From: Betaproteobacteria bacterium | GTDB lineage: Bacteria > Pseudomonadota > Gammaproteobacteria > Burkholderiales > JACQAP01 | Direction: 5' to 3' | NCBI GenBank assembly: GCA_016194905.1 | Contig: JACQAP010000016.1 | Coordinates: 50,415-114,414, forward strand | Length of the DNA: 64,000 bases | In this document: one piece after another, positions 1-8,095 of the stretch | How the letters are laid out: every line of letters starts with the position of its first letter | Position numbering within the stretch: position 1 is the stretch's first letter | Translations under genes and position numbers: made by a program | The notes under the pieces: model-generated | The model's input: only the letters and a program-made list of their open reading frames with translations | What the model was told of the DNA's origin: nothing | The model's database searches: none

Positions 1-210
1 GGTTTGTCGCTCGAATGAGGGAACGATCCGGGCAGACAGTTAAGCAGAAATCATGCGCGGCGGCAATGCCGTCGAGCGCGACGTAAATGGGTACATCCGC
101 GCGCGTTTTACGCCGATACGCGGGCCAATACGCGCCGGATTGCGGGAAGCCGACTTGGGGAGCGCCTGATTATGAGCATCGGGCACCCGGATGGTGCGCG
201 GGGAAAAGCT
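1..210. other. Left edge, no supported gene
   Basis: This stretch lies downstream of the VWA gene stop. Short open frames exist on both strands, including one of about 38 codons starting near 54, but none has a convincing ribosome binding site or recognisable protein. It may contain the end of a gene lying outside the window. Confidence 0.4.
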
Positions 211-1395
211 TTAGGCAGCCAGAGTGAACGGATGCGGCGTTGACCGGCTGAACGCGCGACCGGGTTGCAGCGAGCGCGCCAGGTCGGTGAGGCTTTCGAT
301 GTTGTGCGCGGGCAGGAACGCGTCCACGTGCGGCAGCATCAGGCGCACGCCCGCCGCTTTCGGCTCGAAGTCTTCGAAGCGCAGCAGCGGGTTCAGCCAA
401 ATCAGTTGGTGACATGACTTGTGCAGGCGCTCGATCTGCTCGGTCAGGTCCTGGCCCGCATCGCGGTCGAGTCCGTCGCTGATCAGCATGACCACGGCGT
501 TCTGACCCAGCACGCGGCGCGACCAGCGCTGGTTGAATTCCTTCAACGTGGCGCCGATGCGCGTGCCGCCGGACCAGTCGGCGACGGTTCCCGAAATTGC
601 GTCCAGCGCAACGTCGACGTCGCGATGCCGCAGTTGCCGCGTGATATTGGTAAGCCGCGTACCGAAAACGAAACTGTGCACGCGATCGCGATCGCTGGTG
701 ATCGCATGCAGGAAGTGCAGGAACATGCGCGAATAACGGCTCATCGAGCCGGAGATATCGCAGAGCACGACCAGCGGCGGATGGCGGCGGCGATAGGAAC
801 GGCGGCGGAGCGGAATGATATCGGCGTTGCCGCGCAGGCTGGCGCGTAGCGTCGCGCGCAGATCCACCCGTCGCCCATGCGTATCGGGCCGCAGGCGCCG
901 TGTCGGAATCTGCGGGATCGGCAGCCTCAATCCGGCGATTAACCGCTTTGCCTGTTCCAGTTCCTCCGGGGTCATGGTCTCGAAATCCCGGCGCTGCAAA
1001 CGCTCCAGTTCCGAGGCGCTCAACAGGACATCGGGCTCGTCGTCTTCCGTACCGGCACGCATGGGCACCTTCTTCGTCAATCCGAGTGCCTCGGCAATCC
1101 GGTTCGGTGTCTTGTCGGGAGGAAAGTTCGCGGGCGCCGCGACCGGCAAACCCTGCAGCGCGCGATCGAGCAGGTAGCGCTCGCGCCAGAACAGCCTGAA
1201 GGCCTGGTTGAATAATTCGAATTGTTCGTGCCTGGACAGAAACACCGAGGCCAGCGCCCAGTAGAAGTCGTCGCGGTTCTCGATGCCCGCCAACCCGATC
1301 GCCCGCAACCCGTCCATGACCCGGTCCGGCCCCACCGGCACGCCCGCCTTGCGCAGTGCGCGGGCAAAGTGCACCACGTTTTCAGCAAGCTTCAT
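211..1395 (-). CDS. CoxE-like VWA domain protein
   Basis: The 394-residue product belongs to the CoxE-like von Willebrand factor A family. An N-terminal helical region (about 1-90) precedes a VWA domain starting near residue 205. The metal-ion-dependent adhesion site reads DISGS at 213-217. Such proteins work with MoxR AAA ATPases in chaperone-like steps, including insertion of metal centres into CoxL-type molybdenum hydroxylases. A MoxR gene lies just upstream on the same strand and coxM/coxS/coxL-type genes lie 13 kb away, so a maturation role for that enzyme is the likely job (inference). The start ATG at 1395 is followed by a typical family N-terminus. Confidence 0.88.
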   Translation of the reverse strand: MKLAENVVHFARALRKAGVPVGPDRVMDGLRAIGLAGIENRDDFYWALASVFLSRHEQFELFNQAFRLFWRERYLLDRALQGLPVAAPANFPPDKTPNRIAEALGLTKKVPMRAGTEDDEPDVLLSASELERLQRRDFETMTPEELEQAKRLIAGLRLPIPQIPTRRLRPDTHGRRVDLRATLRASLRGNADIIPLRRRSYRRRHPPLVVLCDISGSMSRYSRMFLHFLHAITSDRDRVHSFVFGTRLTNITRQLRHRDVDVALDAISGTVADWSGGTRIGATLKEFNQRWSRRVLGQNAVVMLISDGLDRDAGQDLTEQIERLHKSCHQLIWLNPLLRFEDFEPKAAGVRLMLPHVDAFLPAHNIESLTDLARSLQPGRAFSRSTPHPFTLAA

Positions 1396-1426
1396 CTAAG
1401 GCAACACCCAACTAAGGCAACACCCA
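1395..1426. repeat. Tandem 16-nt direct repeat
   Basis: CTAAGGCAACACCCAA occurs twice head to tail just upstream of the VWA start and next to the left arm of the 36-nt inverted repeat. A close relative of the unit occurs near 19027-19041, before the long palindrome there. It looks like the outer edge of the dispersed repeat family. Confidence 0.8.
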
Positions 1427-1460
1427 ACGCAAAGGCGCAAAGGACGCAAAGGTCGCAAAG
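1425..1460 (+). repeat. Left arm of 36-nt inverted repeat (CGCAAAGG family)
   Basis: The arm starts CAACGCAAAGGCGCAAAGG and consists of four degenerate 8-9 nt words of the type CGCAAAGG. It matches the reverse complement of 1966-2001 at 35 of 36 positions. The pair brackets the GxxExxY gene at 1470-1847. Confidence 0.92.
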
Positions 1461-1469
1461 AAAGGCGAT

Positions 1470-1847
1470 TCATAGATTGTTAACCACACGCCTGATGGAA
1501 CTTCGGAGGACGACGGTATTGAAATTGACCAGTAAACCGAGCTTCCTATTTGATAGTCGAAGATAGCTCAGCAACTGCGATTCATGAACGGGAAGGACTG
1601 TTTCGACCGATTTGACTTCAACGATCACGATCCCGTTAACCAGAATGTCCAGTCGAAGTTTGTTCTCAAGTTGCCGGTCCTTGTACCAAACTTCAACTTC
1701 CGCCTGCCGAACGATGTTTAATCCTCGATCTTCGAGTTCGATGACGAGGGCTTCTTCGTAAATAAACTCCAACAGGCCAGGACCTAAAACCCTGTGAACC
1801 TCGATCGCGGCTCCTATTACTTCATGGGACAGCGCGTTCTCATCCAC
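1470..1847 (-). CDS. GxxExxY protein (PDDEXK_3-like)
   Basis: The 125-residue product matches the GxxExxY family. The signature is G24-x2-E27-x2-Y30. Further on, D67 and E77-V-K79 form a pattern like the PD-(D/E)xK nuclease core, after which the family was placed with PDDEXK-type folds. No biochemical role is established that I know of. The gene is single, flanked by a near-perfect 36-nt inverted repeat (1425-1460 and 1966-2001), and separates the VWA and MoxR genes, which usually sit together. Its base composition is visibly more AT-rich than its neighbours. Start ATG at 1847 fits the usual family N-terminus. Confidence 0.85.
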   Translation of the reverse strand: MDENALSHEVIGAAIEVHRVLGPGLLEFIYEEALVIELEDRGLNIVRQAEVEVWYKDRQLENKLRLDILVNGIVIVEVKSVETVLPVHESQLLSYLRLSNRKLGLLVNFNTVVLRSSIRRVVNNL

Positions 1848-1965
1848 TTTACGCCCCGGTGTATTGGAAAACTCACGTCTTAACGCATTTTGAATATGAA
1901 ACCTGGCGATTTCCTGTCAACACTGTCTATCGCAAATGTTTTTCCCCCCGGCCGCTTTTGTTTTC

Positions 1966-2001
1966 CTTTGCGACCTTCGCGTCCTTTGCGCCTTTGCGTT
2001 G
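1966..2001 (-). repeat. Right arm of 36-nt inverted repeat (CGCAAAGG family)
   Basis: This is the inverted partner of 1425-1460, with a single mismatch. It lies between the GxxExxY gene and the MoxR stop codon. Confidence 0.92.
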
Positions 2002-2018
2002 AGAAGTTGCTTTAGGAT

Positions 2019-2960
2019 TTAGTGAGTGGAAATCTCATCGAGGATGCGGGCGGCTTCGCTGCCGCGCACGGCGGCGATGTCGTCCTGATACTTGAGCAGC
2101 ACGCCTAGGGTGTCATTGACGACGCCTGCATCGAGCGAGCGGCGGTCCAGTTCGACCAAAGCCTTGGCCCAGTCGATGGTTTCGGCGACGCCGGGGCGTT
2201 TGAACAGATCCGCTGCCCGCAGTTTCTGCACGAAAGCGACGATGTCGCCGGACAGCTTCTCGGCCAGGCCGGGCACCTTGCGCCGGACGATCTCGAGTTC
2301 GGCGGCGGCGGTCGGGTAATCCACCCAGTGATAGAGGCAGCGGCGCTTGACCGCGTCATGGATTTCGCGCGTGCGATTCGAGGTGATGACGACGATCGGG
2401 GGGCGCTCTGCCTTGATAGTGCCGATTTCGGGAATGGTGACCTGGAAATCCGCCAGCACTTCCAGCAGATAAGCCTCGAACGGTTCGTCGGTTCGATCCA
2501 GCTCGTCGATGAGCAGTACGGGCGCATCGCCGGCCTTCGCGTCCAGCGCCTGCAGCAGCGGCCGGCGGATCAGGAAGCGCTCGCTGAAGATGTCTTTCTC
2601 GAGTTTTTCCCGCGAACCCGCACCATCCGCCTCCGCGAGGCGGATCTCGATCATCTGGCGCTGGTAATTCCATTCGTACACGGCCGACGCGATGTCCAGG
2701 CCTTCGTAACACTGCAGCCGGATGAGCTGGCGGCCGAGGACTTGCGCCAGTACCTTGGCGATCTCGGTTTTGCCCACGCCGGCTTCGCCTTCCAGAAACA
2801 ATGGCCGGCCCATGCGCAATGCAAGGAATACTGCCGTGGCAAGCGAGCGCTCGGCGACGTATTCGCCTTGGGCAAGGAGGGAGAGGGTATCGTCTATTGA
2901 ATTGGGAAGACCGCGCGACATGGACTTGGCCGACAGTAAATTTGTACTGAATGTTACCAT
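2019..2960 (-). CDS. MoxR family AAA ATPase
   Basis: The product is a MoxR-type AAA+ ATPase, 313 residues from the first ATG or 300 from the ATG at 2921 (MSRGLPN), which better fits the family N-terminus. Walker A is GEAGVGKT at 58-65, Walker B VLLIDELDR at 148-156, and sensor/arginine residues lie near 195-207. MoxR proteins pair with VWA proteins to activate metalloenzymes; CoxD of CO dehydrogenase clusters is an example. It lies upstream of the CoxE-like gene with a GxxExxY insertion between them. No clear Shine-Dalgarno precedes either start. A link to the molybdenum hydroxylase at 14620-18563 is inferred. Confidence 0.9.
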   Translation of the reverse strand: MVTFSTNLLSAKSMSRGLPNSIDDTLSLLAQGEYVAERSLATAVFLALRMGRPLFLEGEAGVGKTEIAKVLAQVLGRQLIRLQCYEGLDIASAVYEWNYQRQMIEIRLAEADGAGSREKLEKDIFSERFLIRRPLLQALDAKAGDAPVLLIDELDRTDEPFEAYLLEVLADFQVTIPEIGTIKAERPPIVVITSNRTREIHDAVKRRCLYHWVDYPTAAAELEIVRRKVPGLAEKLSGDIVAFVQKLRAADLFKRPGVAETIDWAKALVELDRRSLDAGVVNDTLGVLLKYQDDIAAVRGSEAARILDEISTH

Positions 2961-2992
2961 GGGCTCCGCAAAATCCGGACTACGCCGAGTAA

Positions 2993-5815
2993 TTGGATAA
3001 GGTTCGGATTCAACCGTTGAAAACGTCTAAGGCTAGCCGAGTTTTCATGCGCCGCCCTACCACGACCTCTTCGCTAAACGAAGCCCAGGCCCGCTACGTC
3101 ATCATTGACCCGGCGTTGCGCGACGCCGGCTGGAATCTCGATGACCGCACGCAGGTCGGTTTCGAGATTCCCGTCGATGGCTACGACGCGGAGCCGTGGA
3201 ACGGCGTCACCGACTACTGCCTTTACGCGCCCGGCGGCGAAGTCATTGCCGTCGTCGAGGCGAAGCGCTGCTCGCGCAATCCGCGCGAGGCCGACGAGCA
3301 ACTCCGCCACTACGTAACTGAAATCGCAAAGCGCCAGTCGTACGCGCCGTTCGGTTTCATGACCAACGGCCTCGAAACCTGGTTCTGGGAAGTCGGGCAA
3401 GCCAATCCGCGCGTCGTTGCCGGTTTTTTCTCGCCCGAAGACTTGAAGCGCCTCCTTTTTCTGCGACAGAACGGTCAGCCGCTGCCGAATGTGCCGATCA
3501 ACACAAAGATCGTCGATCGGCCGTACCAGCACGAAGCTATCCGCCGCGTCGCAGAAGCTTTCGCGGCCAACAAGCGCCGCGCGCTGCTGGTAATGGCCAC
3601 GGGCACCGGCAAGACTCGCACCACGATGGCGTTGTTCGACTTGTTCCTCCGCGCGAATCAAGCTCAGAACATGCTGTTTCTCGCGGACCGCGATGCCCTT
3701 GTTGACCAGGCGCTCACCGACGGCTTCAAGGCGCACCTGCCCAACGAACCGCGCGACCGCATCTACACTTGGAAGGTCGATACGCAGAAGCGCCTTTTCG
3801 TCGCTACCGAGCAGACCCTGAGCCTGTGCTATCAGAAATTCAATCCCGGATTCTTCGACCTGATCGTCTTCGACGAGGCGCACCGTTCCATTTTCCGGCG
3901 ATTCACCGAGGTCATCGAGTACTTCGACGCGCGCATGGTCGGCCTCACCGCGACGCCGGCCAACTTCATCGACCGCGACACCTTCCGGGTTTTTCAGTGC
4001 GACAGCGCGACGCCGACCTTCCTTTACGAATACCAGCAAGCGGTCAAGGAGAAGTTCCTTGTTGATTTCAGCCTGTATCAGGCCCATACGGGCTTTCAGC
4101 GCAAAGGCATCAAGGGCGCCGATCTCACCGAGGAAGACCGCAACGCGCTGATCGAGCAGGGTATCGATCCCGACGCCATCGACTATGCCGGCACTGAAAT
4201 CGAAATCGAAGTCAGCAACAAGGACACCCTGCGCAGGCAGTGGGAAGAGATCATGGAAGTCTGCCTCAAGGACCAGTCCGCGCAGCTTCCGGGCAAGACC
4301 ATCGTCTTCGCCATGACCAAGGCTCACGCGCACCGCATTGCGGAAGTGTTCGAGGAAATGTATCCGCAGCACGTCGGCGTAGCGCAGGTCGTTACGTCCA
4401 CCACCGAGCGCGTGCGCGACGGCAGCTACGGCGACGGGTTGATCACCAAGTTCAAGAAGAACGACCTGCCGCGCATCGCCATTTCGGTGGACATGCTCGA
4501 CACCGGGATAGACGTTCCCGAGGTCGTGAACTTAATCTTCATGAAGCCGGTCCAGTCGCGTATCAAGCTCTGGCAGATGATTGGCCGCGGCACGCGCAAT
4601 CACCAGGCGTGCAGGTTCTTCGACCGCCTGCCCGAAGGCCGCAAGACCGAATTCAAGATCATCGATTTCTGGCAGAACGACTTCAACAGACAGGCAGACG
4701 ACCGGGTGCCCTCCGAAGTGCCCGTGCTGGTTTCGATTTTCAATACCCGACTGAAACTGCTCGAAGCCCAACTCCCCGATCAGGAATCCGCGCCGTTCAT
4801 TCAGACCGTGTCGGACCTGCGGGCGATGCTCGACCGCATTCCGCAGGACTCGTTTCCGGTGCGCAAGGTCTGGGCGGAGATCGAGCCAGCCTGGGAGGAA
4901 GGCTTCTGGACACTGCTTACCCCGGCCGGGATCGACTTTCTGCGCGTGAAGGTGGGGCCGCTGTTGCGCTTCGCGGCGGACGTCGATGTCGCCGCCGAAA
5001 CCTTCACGCACAAGGTCGAGCGCCTGAAACTCCAGATACTGTCGGGCCGGTCGTCGCCGCAATTGCTGCAGTCGATTGCCGAGGACGTGAGCCTGCTGCC
5101 GGAAATCGAGCAACTGGTCGAGCGCTTCCCCAGCGCCAAGCTCGCGCTCTCGAACGCGCTCGCCTCCGCCGAGCCGGCCCAACTGACGCGACTGATCGCC
5201 GATCTTGCGCCGATGATGAAGAACCGGCGCAACCGCCCCAGCGCTTTTCTCAAGATCGACTTGCCGGACTTCATCGAAACACGCGGCTACATCTCGGTGG
5301 GCGAAGGCGGGCAGCAAATCCATGTCGAGGAATACCGCCGGCGCGTCGAGGCCCGCATCCTGCAGATCGTCGAGACCGATCCGGCGCTTGCCGCCATCCG
5401 CGAAGGTCGCGAGGCGAGCGACGAGCAACTGGTCGACCTGGAGCGCACCCTGCATCACGAACTGGGCGAGGGCGATCTACACCTCTCGCCCAAGCTCATC
5501 CGCATCGCTTATGGGCTTAAGACCGACAACTTCCTCGGTTTTCTGCGCCACGTACTTACCCTCGACGCGATACCCGATTACACCCAAGTGGTCGAGCGCG
5601 CGTTCGAGCACCATGTCGCCGCACACCGTTACAATGCCGACCAGATTCGCTTCCTGCGCGCGGTGCAGGAGTTGTTTCTCAAGCAGCGCCGTCTGGCCGA
5701 AGCCGAACTGTACGAGCCGCCGCTCACCGTGTTCGGCCGCAACGCGGTCGATCGCTTTTTCAATCCGGCCGAAGTGCGCGAAATCCTGAACCTGACTGAG
5801 CGCCTCGCCGCTTAG
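2993..5815 (+). CDS. hsdR: Type I restriction enzyme R subunit
   Basis: The 940-residue protein has the layout of a type I restriction endonuclease R subunit (EcoEI/EcoR124-like group). An N-terminal HsdR nuclease domain shows D74 and E89-A-K91. Next comes a superfamily 2 helicase motor with Walker A MATGTGKT at 201-208 and DEAH at 294-297, and then a C-terminal region that contacts HsdM/HsdS. It translocates and cuts DNA unprotected at the HsdS target. The start could be ATG 2993 or ATG 3047 (MRRPTTT); the second is closer to the first conserved residues. hsdM and hsdS follow after an intervening GxxExxY gene that overlaps its stop by one base. Confidence 0.92.
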   Translation: MDKVRIQPLKTSKASRVFMRRPTTTSSLNEAQARYVIIDPALRDAGWNLDDRTQVGFEIPVDGYDAEPWNGVTDYCLYAPGGEVIAVVEAKRCSRNPREADEQLRHYVTEIAKRQSYAPFGFMTNGLETWFWEVGQANPRVVAGFFSPEDLKRLLFLRQNGQPLPNVPINTKIVDRPYQHEAIRRVAEAFAANKRRALLVMATGTGKTRTTMALFDLFLRANQAQNMLFLADRDALVDQALTDGFKAHLPNEPRDRIYTWKVDTQKRLFVATEQTLSLCYQKFNPGFFDLIVFDEAHRSIFRRFTEVIEYFDARMVGLTATPANFIDRDTFRVFQCDSATPTFLYEYQQAVKEKFLVDFSLYQAHTGFQRKGIKGADLTEEDRNALIEQGIDPDAIDYAGTEIEIEVSNKDTLRRQWEEIMEVCLKDQSAQLPGKTIVFAMTKAHAHRIAEVFEEMYPQHVGVAQVVTSTTERVRDGSYGDGLITKFKKNDLPRIAISVDMLDTGIDVPEVVNLIFMKPVQSRIKLWQMIGRGTRNHQACRFFDRLPEGRKTEFKIIDFWQNDFNRQADDRVPSEVPVLVSIFNTRLKLLEAQLPDQESAPFIQTVSDLRAMLDRIPQDSFPVRKVWAEIEPAWEEGFWTLLTPAGIDFLRVKVGPLLRFAADVDVAAETFTHKVERLKLQILSGRSSPQLLQSIAEDVSLLPEIEQLVERFPSAKLALSNALASAEPAQLTRLIADLAPMMKNRRNRPSAFLKIDLPDFIETRGYISVGEGGQQIHVEEYRRRVEARILQIVETDPALAAIREGREASDEQLVDLERTLHHELGEGDLHLSPKLIRIAYGLKTDNFLGFLRHVLTLDAIPDYTQVVERAFEHHVAAHRYNADQIRFLRAVQELFLKQRRLAEAELYEPPLTVFGRNAVDRFFNPAEVREILNLTERLAA

Positions 5816-5817
5816 TG

Positions 5818-5836
5818 ATCCGCAGATTGACGCAGA
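5818..5836 (+). repeat. Left arm of 19-nt inverted repeat (CGCAGAT family)
   Basis: ATCCGCAGATTGACGCAGA is repeated exactly as its reverse complement at 6347-6365. The left arm runs into the start of the GxxExxY gene. A diverged direct copy of the longer unit lies at 6229-6264 over the 3' end of the same gene. Confidence 0.93.
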
Positions 5837-6258
5837 TGAACGCCGATTTACAGAAAACCGACGAACAGACTTATGCCATTATCGGCGCGGCCATGGAGGC
5901 ACATCGGGAACTGGGGTTCGGTTTTCTCGAAGCGGTGTATCAAGACGCGCTCGCGGCTGAGTTGGGTTCGCGGCAAATCCCCTTCGAGCGCGAGGTAACG
6001 CTTCCCGTCTTTTACAAAGGACAGAAGCTTCCCTCCAGTTACCGTGCGGACTTCATTTGTTTTGACGAGGTGTTGGTAGAAATCAAAGCCCTTGGCCGAC
6101 TCACGGGGGTCGAGGAAGCTCAGACGATCAATTATCTTAAAATCACCGGCCTCTCCCGCGCTCTGCTGCTGAATTTCGGCGCTCGTTCGCTGGAATATAA
6201 ACGGTTGGTGTTCACCCATGCAAAGCGATCCGCAGATTTCACAGATTTACGCCGATGA
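5836..6258 (+). CDS. GxxExxY protein (PDDEXK_3-like)
   Basis: This second GxxExxY protein has about 140 residues from ATG 5836; an in-frame GTG at 5815 overlaps the hsdR stop and would add seven residues encoded by repeat DNA. Numbered from that GTG, the signature is G36-x2-E39-x2-Y42, with a nuclease-like D79 and E89-I-K91. It interrupts the hsdR-hsdM order. Both ends of the frame are made of dispersed-repeat sequence, including the last residues, so the repeat unit and the gene share boundaries. Function is unknown; a role in repeat mobility or DNA repair is only a hypothesis. Confidence 0.82.
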   Translation: MNADLQKTDEQTYAIIGAAMEAHRELGFGFLEAVYQDALAAELGSRQIPFEREVTLPVFYKGQKLPSSYRADFICFDEVLVEIKALGRLTGVEEAQTINYLKITGLSRALLLNFGARSLEYKRLVFTHAKRSADFTDLRR

Positions 6259-6264
6259 ACTCAA
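6229..6264 (+). repeat. Diverged direct copy of the CGCAGAT repeat unit
   Basis: GATCCGCAGATTTCACAGAT at the 3' end of the GxxExxY gene repeats, with changes, the unit at its 5' end (5817 onward). The gene is thus bounded by direct copies as well as by the inverted copy further downstream. Confidence 0.75.
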
Positions 6265-6346
6265 AAGACTCGAAACATGAATATGGTGTGGAAATCGAAC
6301 AGTGTTTCCCACGATTGTAGAATTGTTCGAAAATAATCTGCGCGAG

Positions 6347-6365
6347 TCTGCGTCAATCTGCGGAT
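6347..6365 (-). repeat. Right arm of 19-nt inverted repeat (CGCAGAT family)
   Basis: This exact inverted copy of 5818-5836 ends eight bases before the hsdM start codon. It probably lies in the hsdM leader. Confidence 0.93.
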
Positions 6366-6373
6366 AAAGCTCC

Positions 6374-8095
6374 ATGCTGACCGATTCCAATCTCCGCTCC
6401 GCCGTCGATTCGCTCTGGGACAAACTCTGGTCGGGCGGCCTCTCGAACCCGCTCGACGCGATCGAGCAGTTGAGCTTCCTGCTGTTTCTCAAGCGCCTCG
6501 ACGAGAAAGAGCAGGATAACGAGCGTGCGGCGCAGCGGCGCGGCAAGAAGCACACGCCAGCCTTTCCGCGCAAGGAGTTGCGCTGGTCGCACTGGACTCA
6601 ACTGCCGGCCGACAAGGCGCTCAAGGCCGTGAAGGAGGAAGTCTTTCCATTCATCAAGACCTTAGGCGGCGCGGGCGGCTCGTTCGCACAGCAGATGGAA
6701 AACGCCGAGTTCAAGATCAACAAACCGAGTCTCCTGATCGAAGCCTGCAAAGCCATCGACGCCTTGCAGATTTCAGCCCAGAACCAGGACGTGCAGGGCG
6801 ATCTCTACGAATACCTGCTGTCCAAGCTCAACACTGCCGGCACCAACGGCCAGTTCCGCACCCCGCGCCACATCATCCGCATGATGGTGAAAATGGTCGA
6901 TCCGCAGCCCGGTGATCGCGTGTGCGATCCCGCGGCCGGCACCTGCGGCTTCCTGGTGAATGCCTGGCAGCATTTGCTCGAAACCCATACCGACCCGCGC
7001 GACCTCACCTACGACGAGGAGGGCTACCCGCACGGCGTCACCGGTGCCAAGCTGCCGCGCGAAGTATTCACCGAAGACGCGCAGCGGCAGGCGATCACCG
7101 GCTACGACAGCGATTCGGGCATGACCATGCTGCGCATCGGCAGCATGAACCTGATGCTGCACGGCATTGCCTCGCCCAACTTCCGTTACAGCGACACCCT
7201 GTCCAAGGCCTTCAACGAAGAGAAATGCTACGACATCGTGCTTGCCAATCCGCCGTTCAAGGGCGCGGTCGACGCCGCCGACGTCAACGCTTCGCTGCCC
7301 GCCAAGGTGAAGAAGACCGAAATCCTGTTCCTGCACTTGTTCCTGAGGCTGCTGGAAAACGGCGGTCGCGCGGCGGTGATCGTGCCCGACGGCGTGCTGT
7401 TCGGATCGAGCAAGGCACACGTCGAAATCCGCAGGCTGCTGATCGAGCAGAACCGGCTCGACGCGGTGATCTCCATGCCGAGCGGCGTGTTCCGGCCCTA
7501 CGCCGGCGTCTCCACGGCCGTGCTGCGGTTCACCAAGGGCGGCACCACGGAAAAGATCTGGTTCTACGACATGGAGCATGACGGCTTTTCGCTCGACGAC
7601 AAGCGCCAGAAAGTGCCCGAGAACGACATCCCGGACCTGCTCGACTGCTGGCAGCAGCGCCGCGATACCAAGTTTCAGCAAATTCGCTCCCAGCGCCTCG
7701 CTGAACTAAATAAACAGATCGCACCGCTCAAGGCCGACCGACTGAAGCATCACGAGACCATTCACCGGCTCAAATTCGAGGAGGTGGTCGCGAAAGACGG
7801 CAACGCGGGCGCCGCCCGCGCGGCGCGTGAAACGGCCGAGGTTGAACTCGCGGAGCTTCAGGCGCAGATCACACCGCTGCAGACCGAAATCAACCAACTG
7901 GGCCGCCAGTTCTGGGTGACCGAGGATCAGGTGAAGGCGAACAACTACGACCTTTCCGCCAGCCGCTACCGGCAGATTGAGCAGGACGAGGTGTTCTATG
8001 AAAGGCCTGCCATTACGCTCGAACGTCTGCGCAAACTCGAAGCCGGCGCAACCACCGACGTTGGGACGTTGGAAAAACTACTTGCCCAGCTGTGA
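6374..8095 (+). CDS. hsdM: Type I restriction-modification M subunit
   Basis: The 573-residue product is the N6-adenine methyltransferase subunit of the type I system. A helical N-terminal HsdM domain covers about 1-150. The SAM-binding motif DPAAGTCGF is at 185-193 and the catalytic NPPF motif at 291-294. A charged, probably coiled-coil segment follows at about 430-520 and should mediate subunit contacts. The longer C-terminal coil compared with EcoKI-type HsdM is typical of this subgroup. The stop codon overlaps the hsdS GTG start by four bases, so the two are translationally coupled. Confidence 0.94.
   Translation: MLTDSNLRSAVDSLWDKLWSGGLSNPLDAIEQLSFLLFLKRLDEKEQDNERAAQRRGKKHTPAFPRKELRWSHWTQLPADKALKAVKEEVFPFIKTLGGAGGSFAQQMENAEFKINKPSLLIEACKAIDALQISAQNQDVQGDLYEYLLSKLNTAGTNGQFRTPRHIIRMMVKMVDPQPGDRVCDPAAGTCGFLVNAWQHLLETHTDPRDLTYDEEGYPHGVTGAKLPREVFTEDAQRQAITGYDSDSGMTMLRIGSMNLMLHGIASPNFRYSDTLSKAFNEEKCYDIVLANPPFKGAVDAADVNASLPAKVKKTEILFLHLFLRLLENGGRAAVIVPDGVLFGSSKAHVEIRRLLIEQNRLDAVISMPSGVFRPYAGVSTAVLRFTKGGTTEKIWFYDMEHDGFSLDDKRQKVPENDIPDLLDCWQQRRDTKFQQIRSQRLAELNKQIAPLKADRLKHHETIHRLKFEEVVAKDGNAGAARAARETAEVELAELQAQITPLQTEINQLGRQFWVTEDQVKANNYDLSASRYRQIEQDEVFYERPAITLERLRKLEAGATTDVGTLEKLLAQL

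Noticed and set aside
1425..2001. Insertion sequence with transposase
   Set aside because: The enclosed gene is GxxExxY, with no DDE or HUH transposase motif, and I see no clear target-site duplication at the arms.
3074..5458. Long minus-strand open frames opposite hsdR (432 and 308 codons)
   Set aside because: They lie antisense to a well-supported helicase gene, have no recognisable domains and reflect high-GC codon bias.
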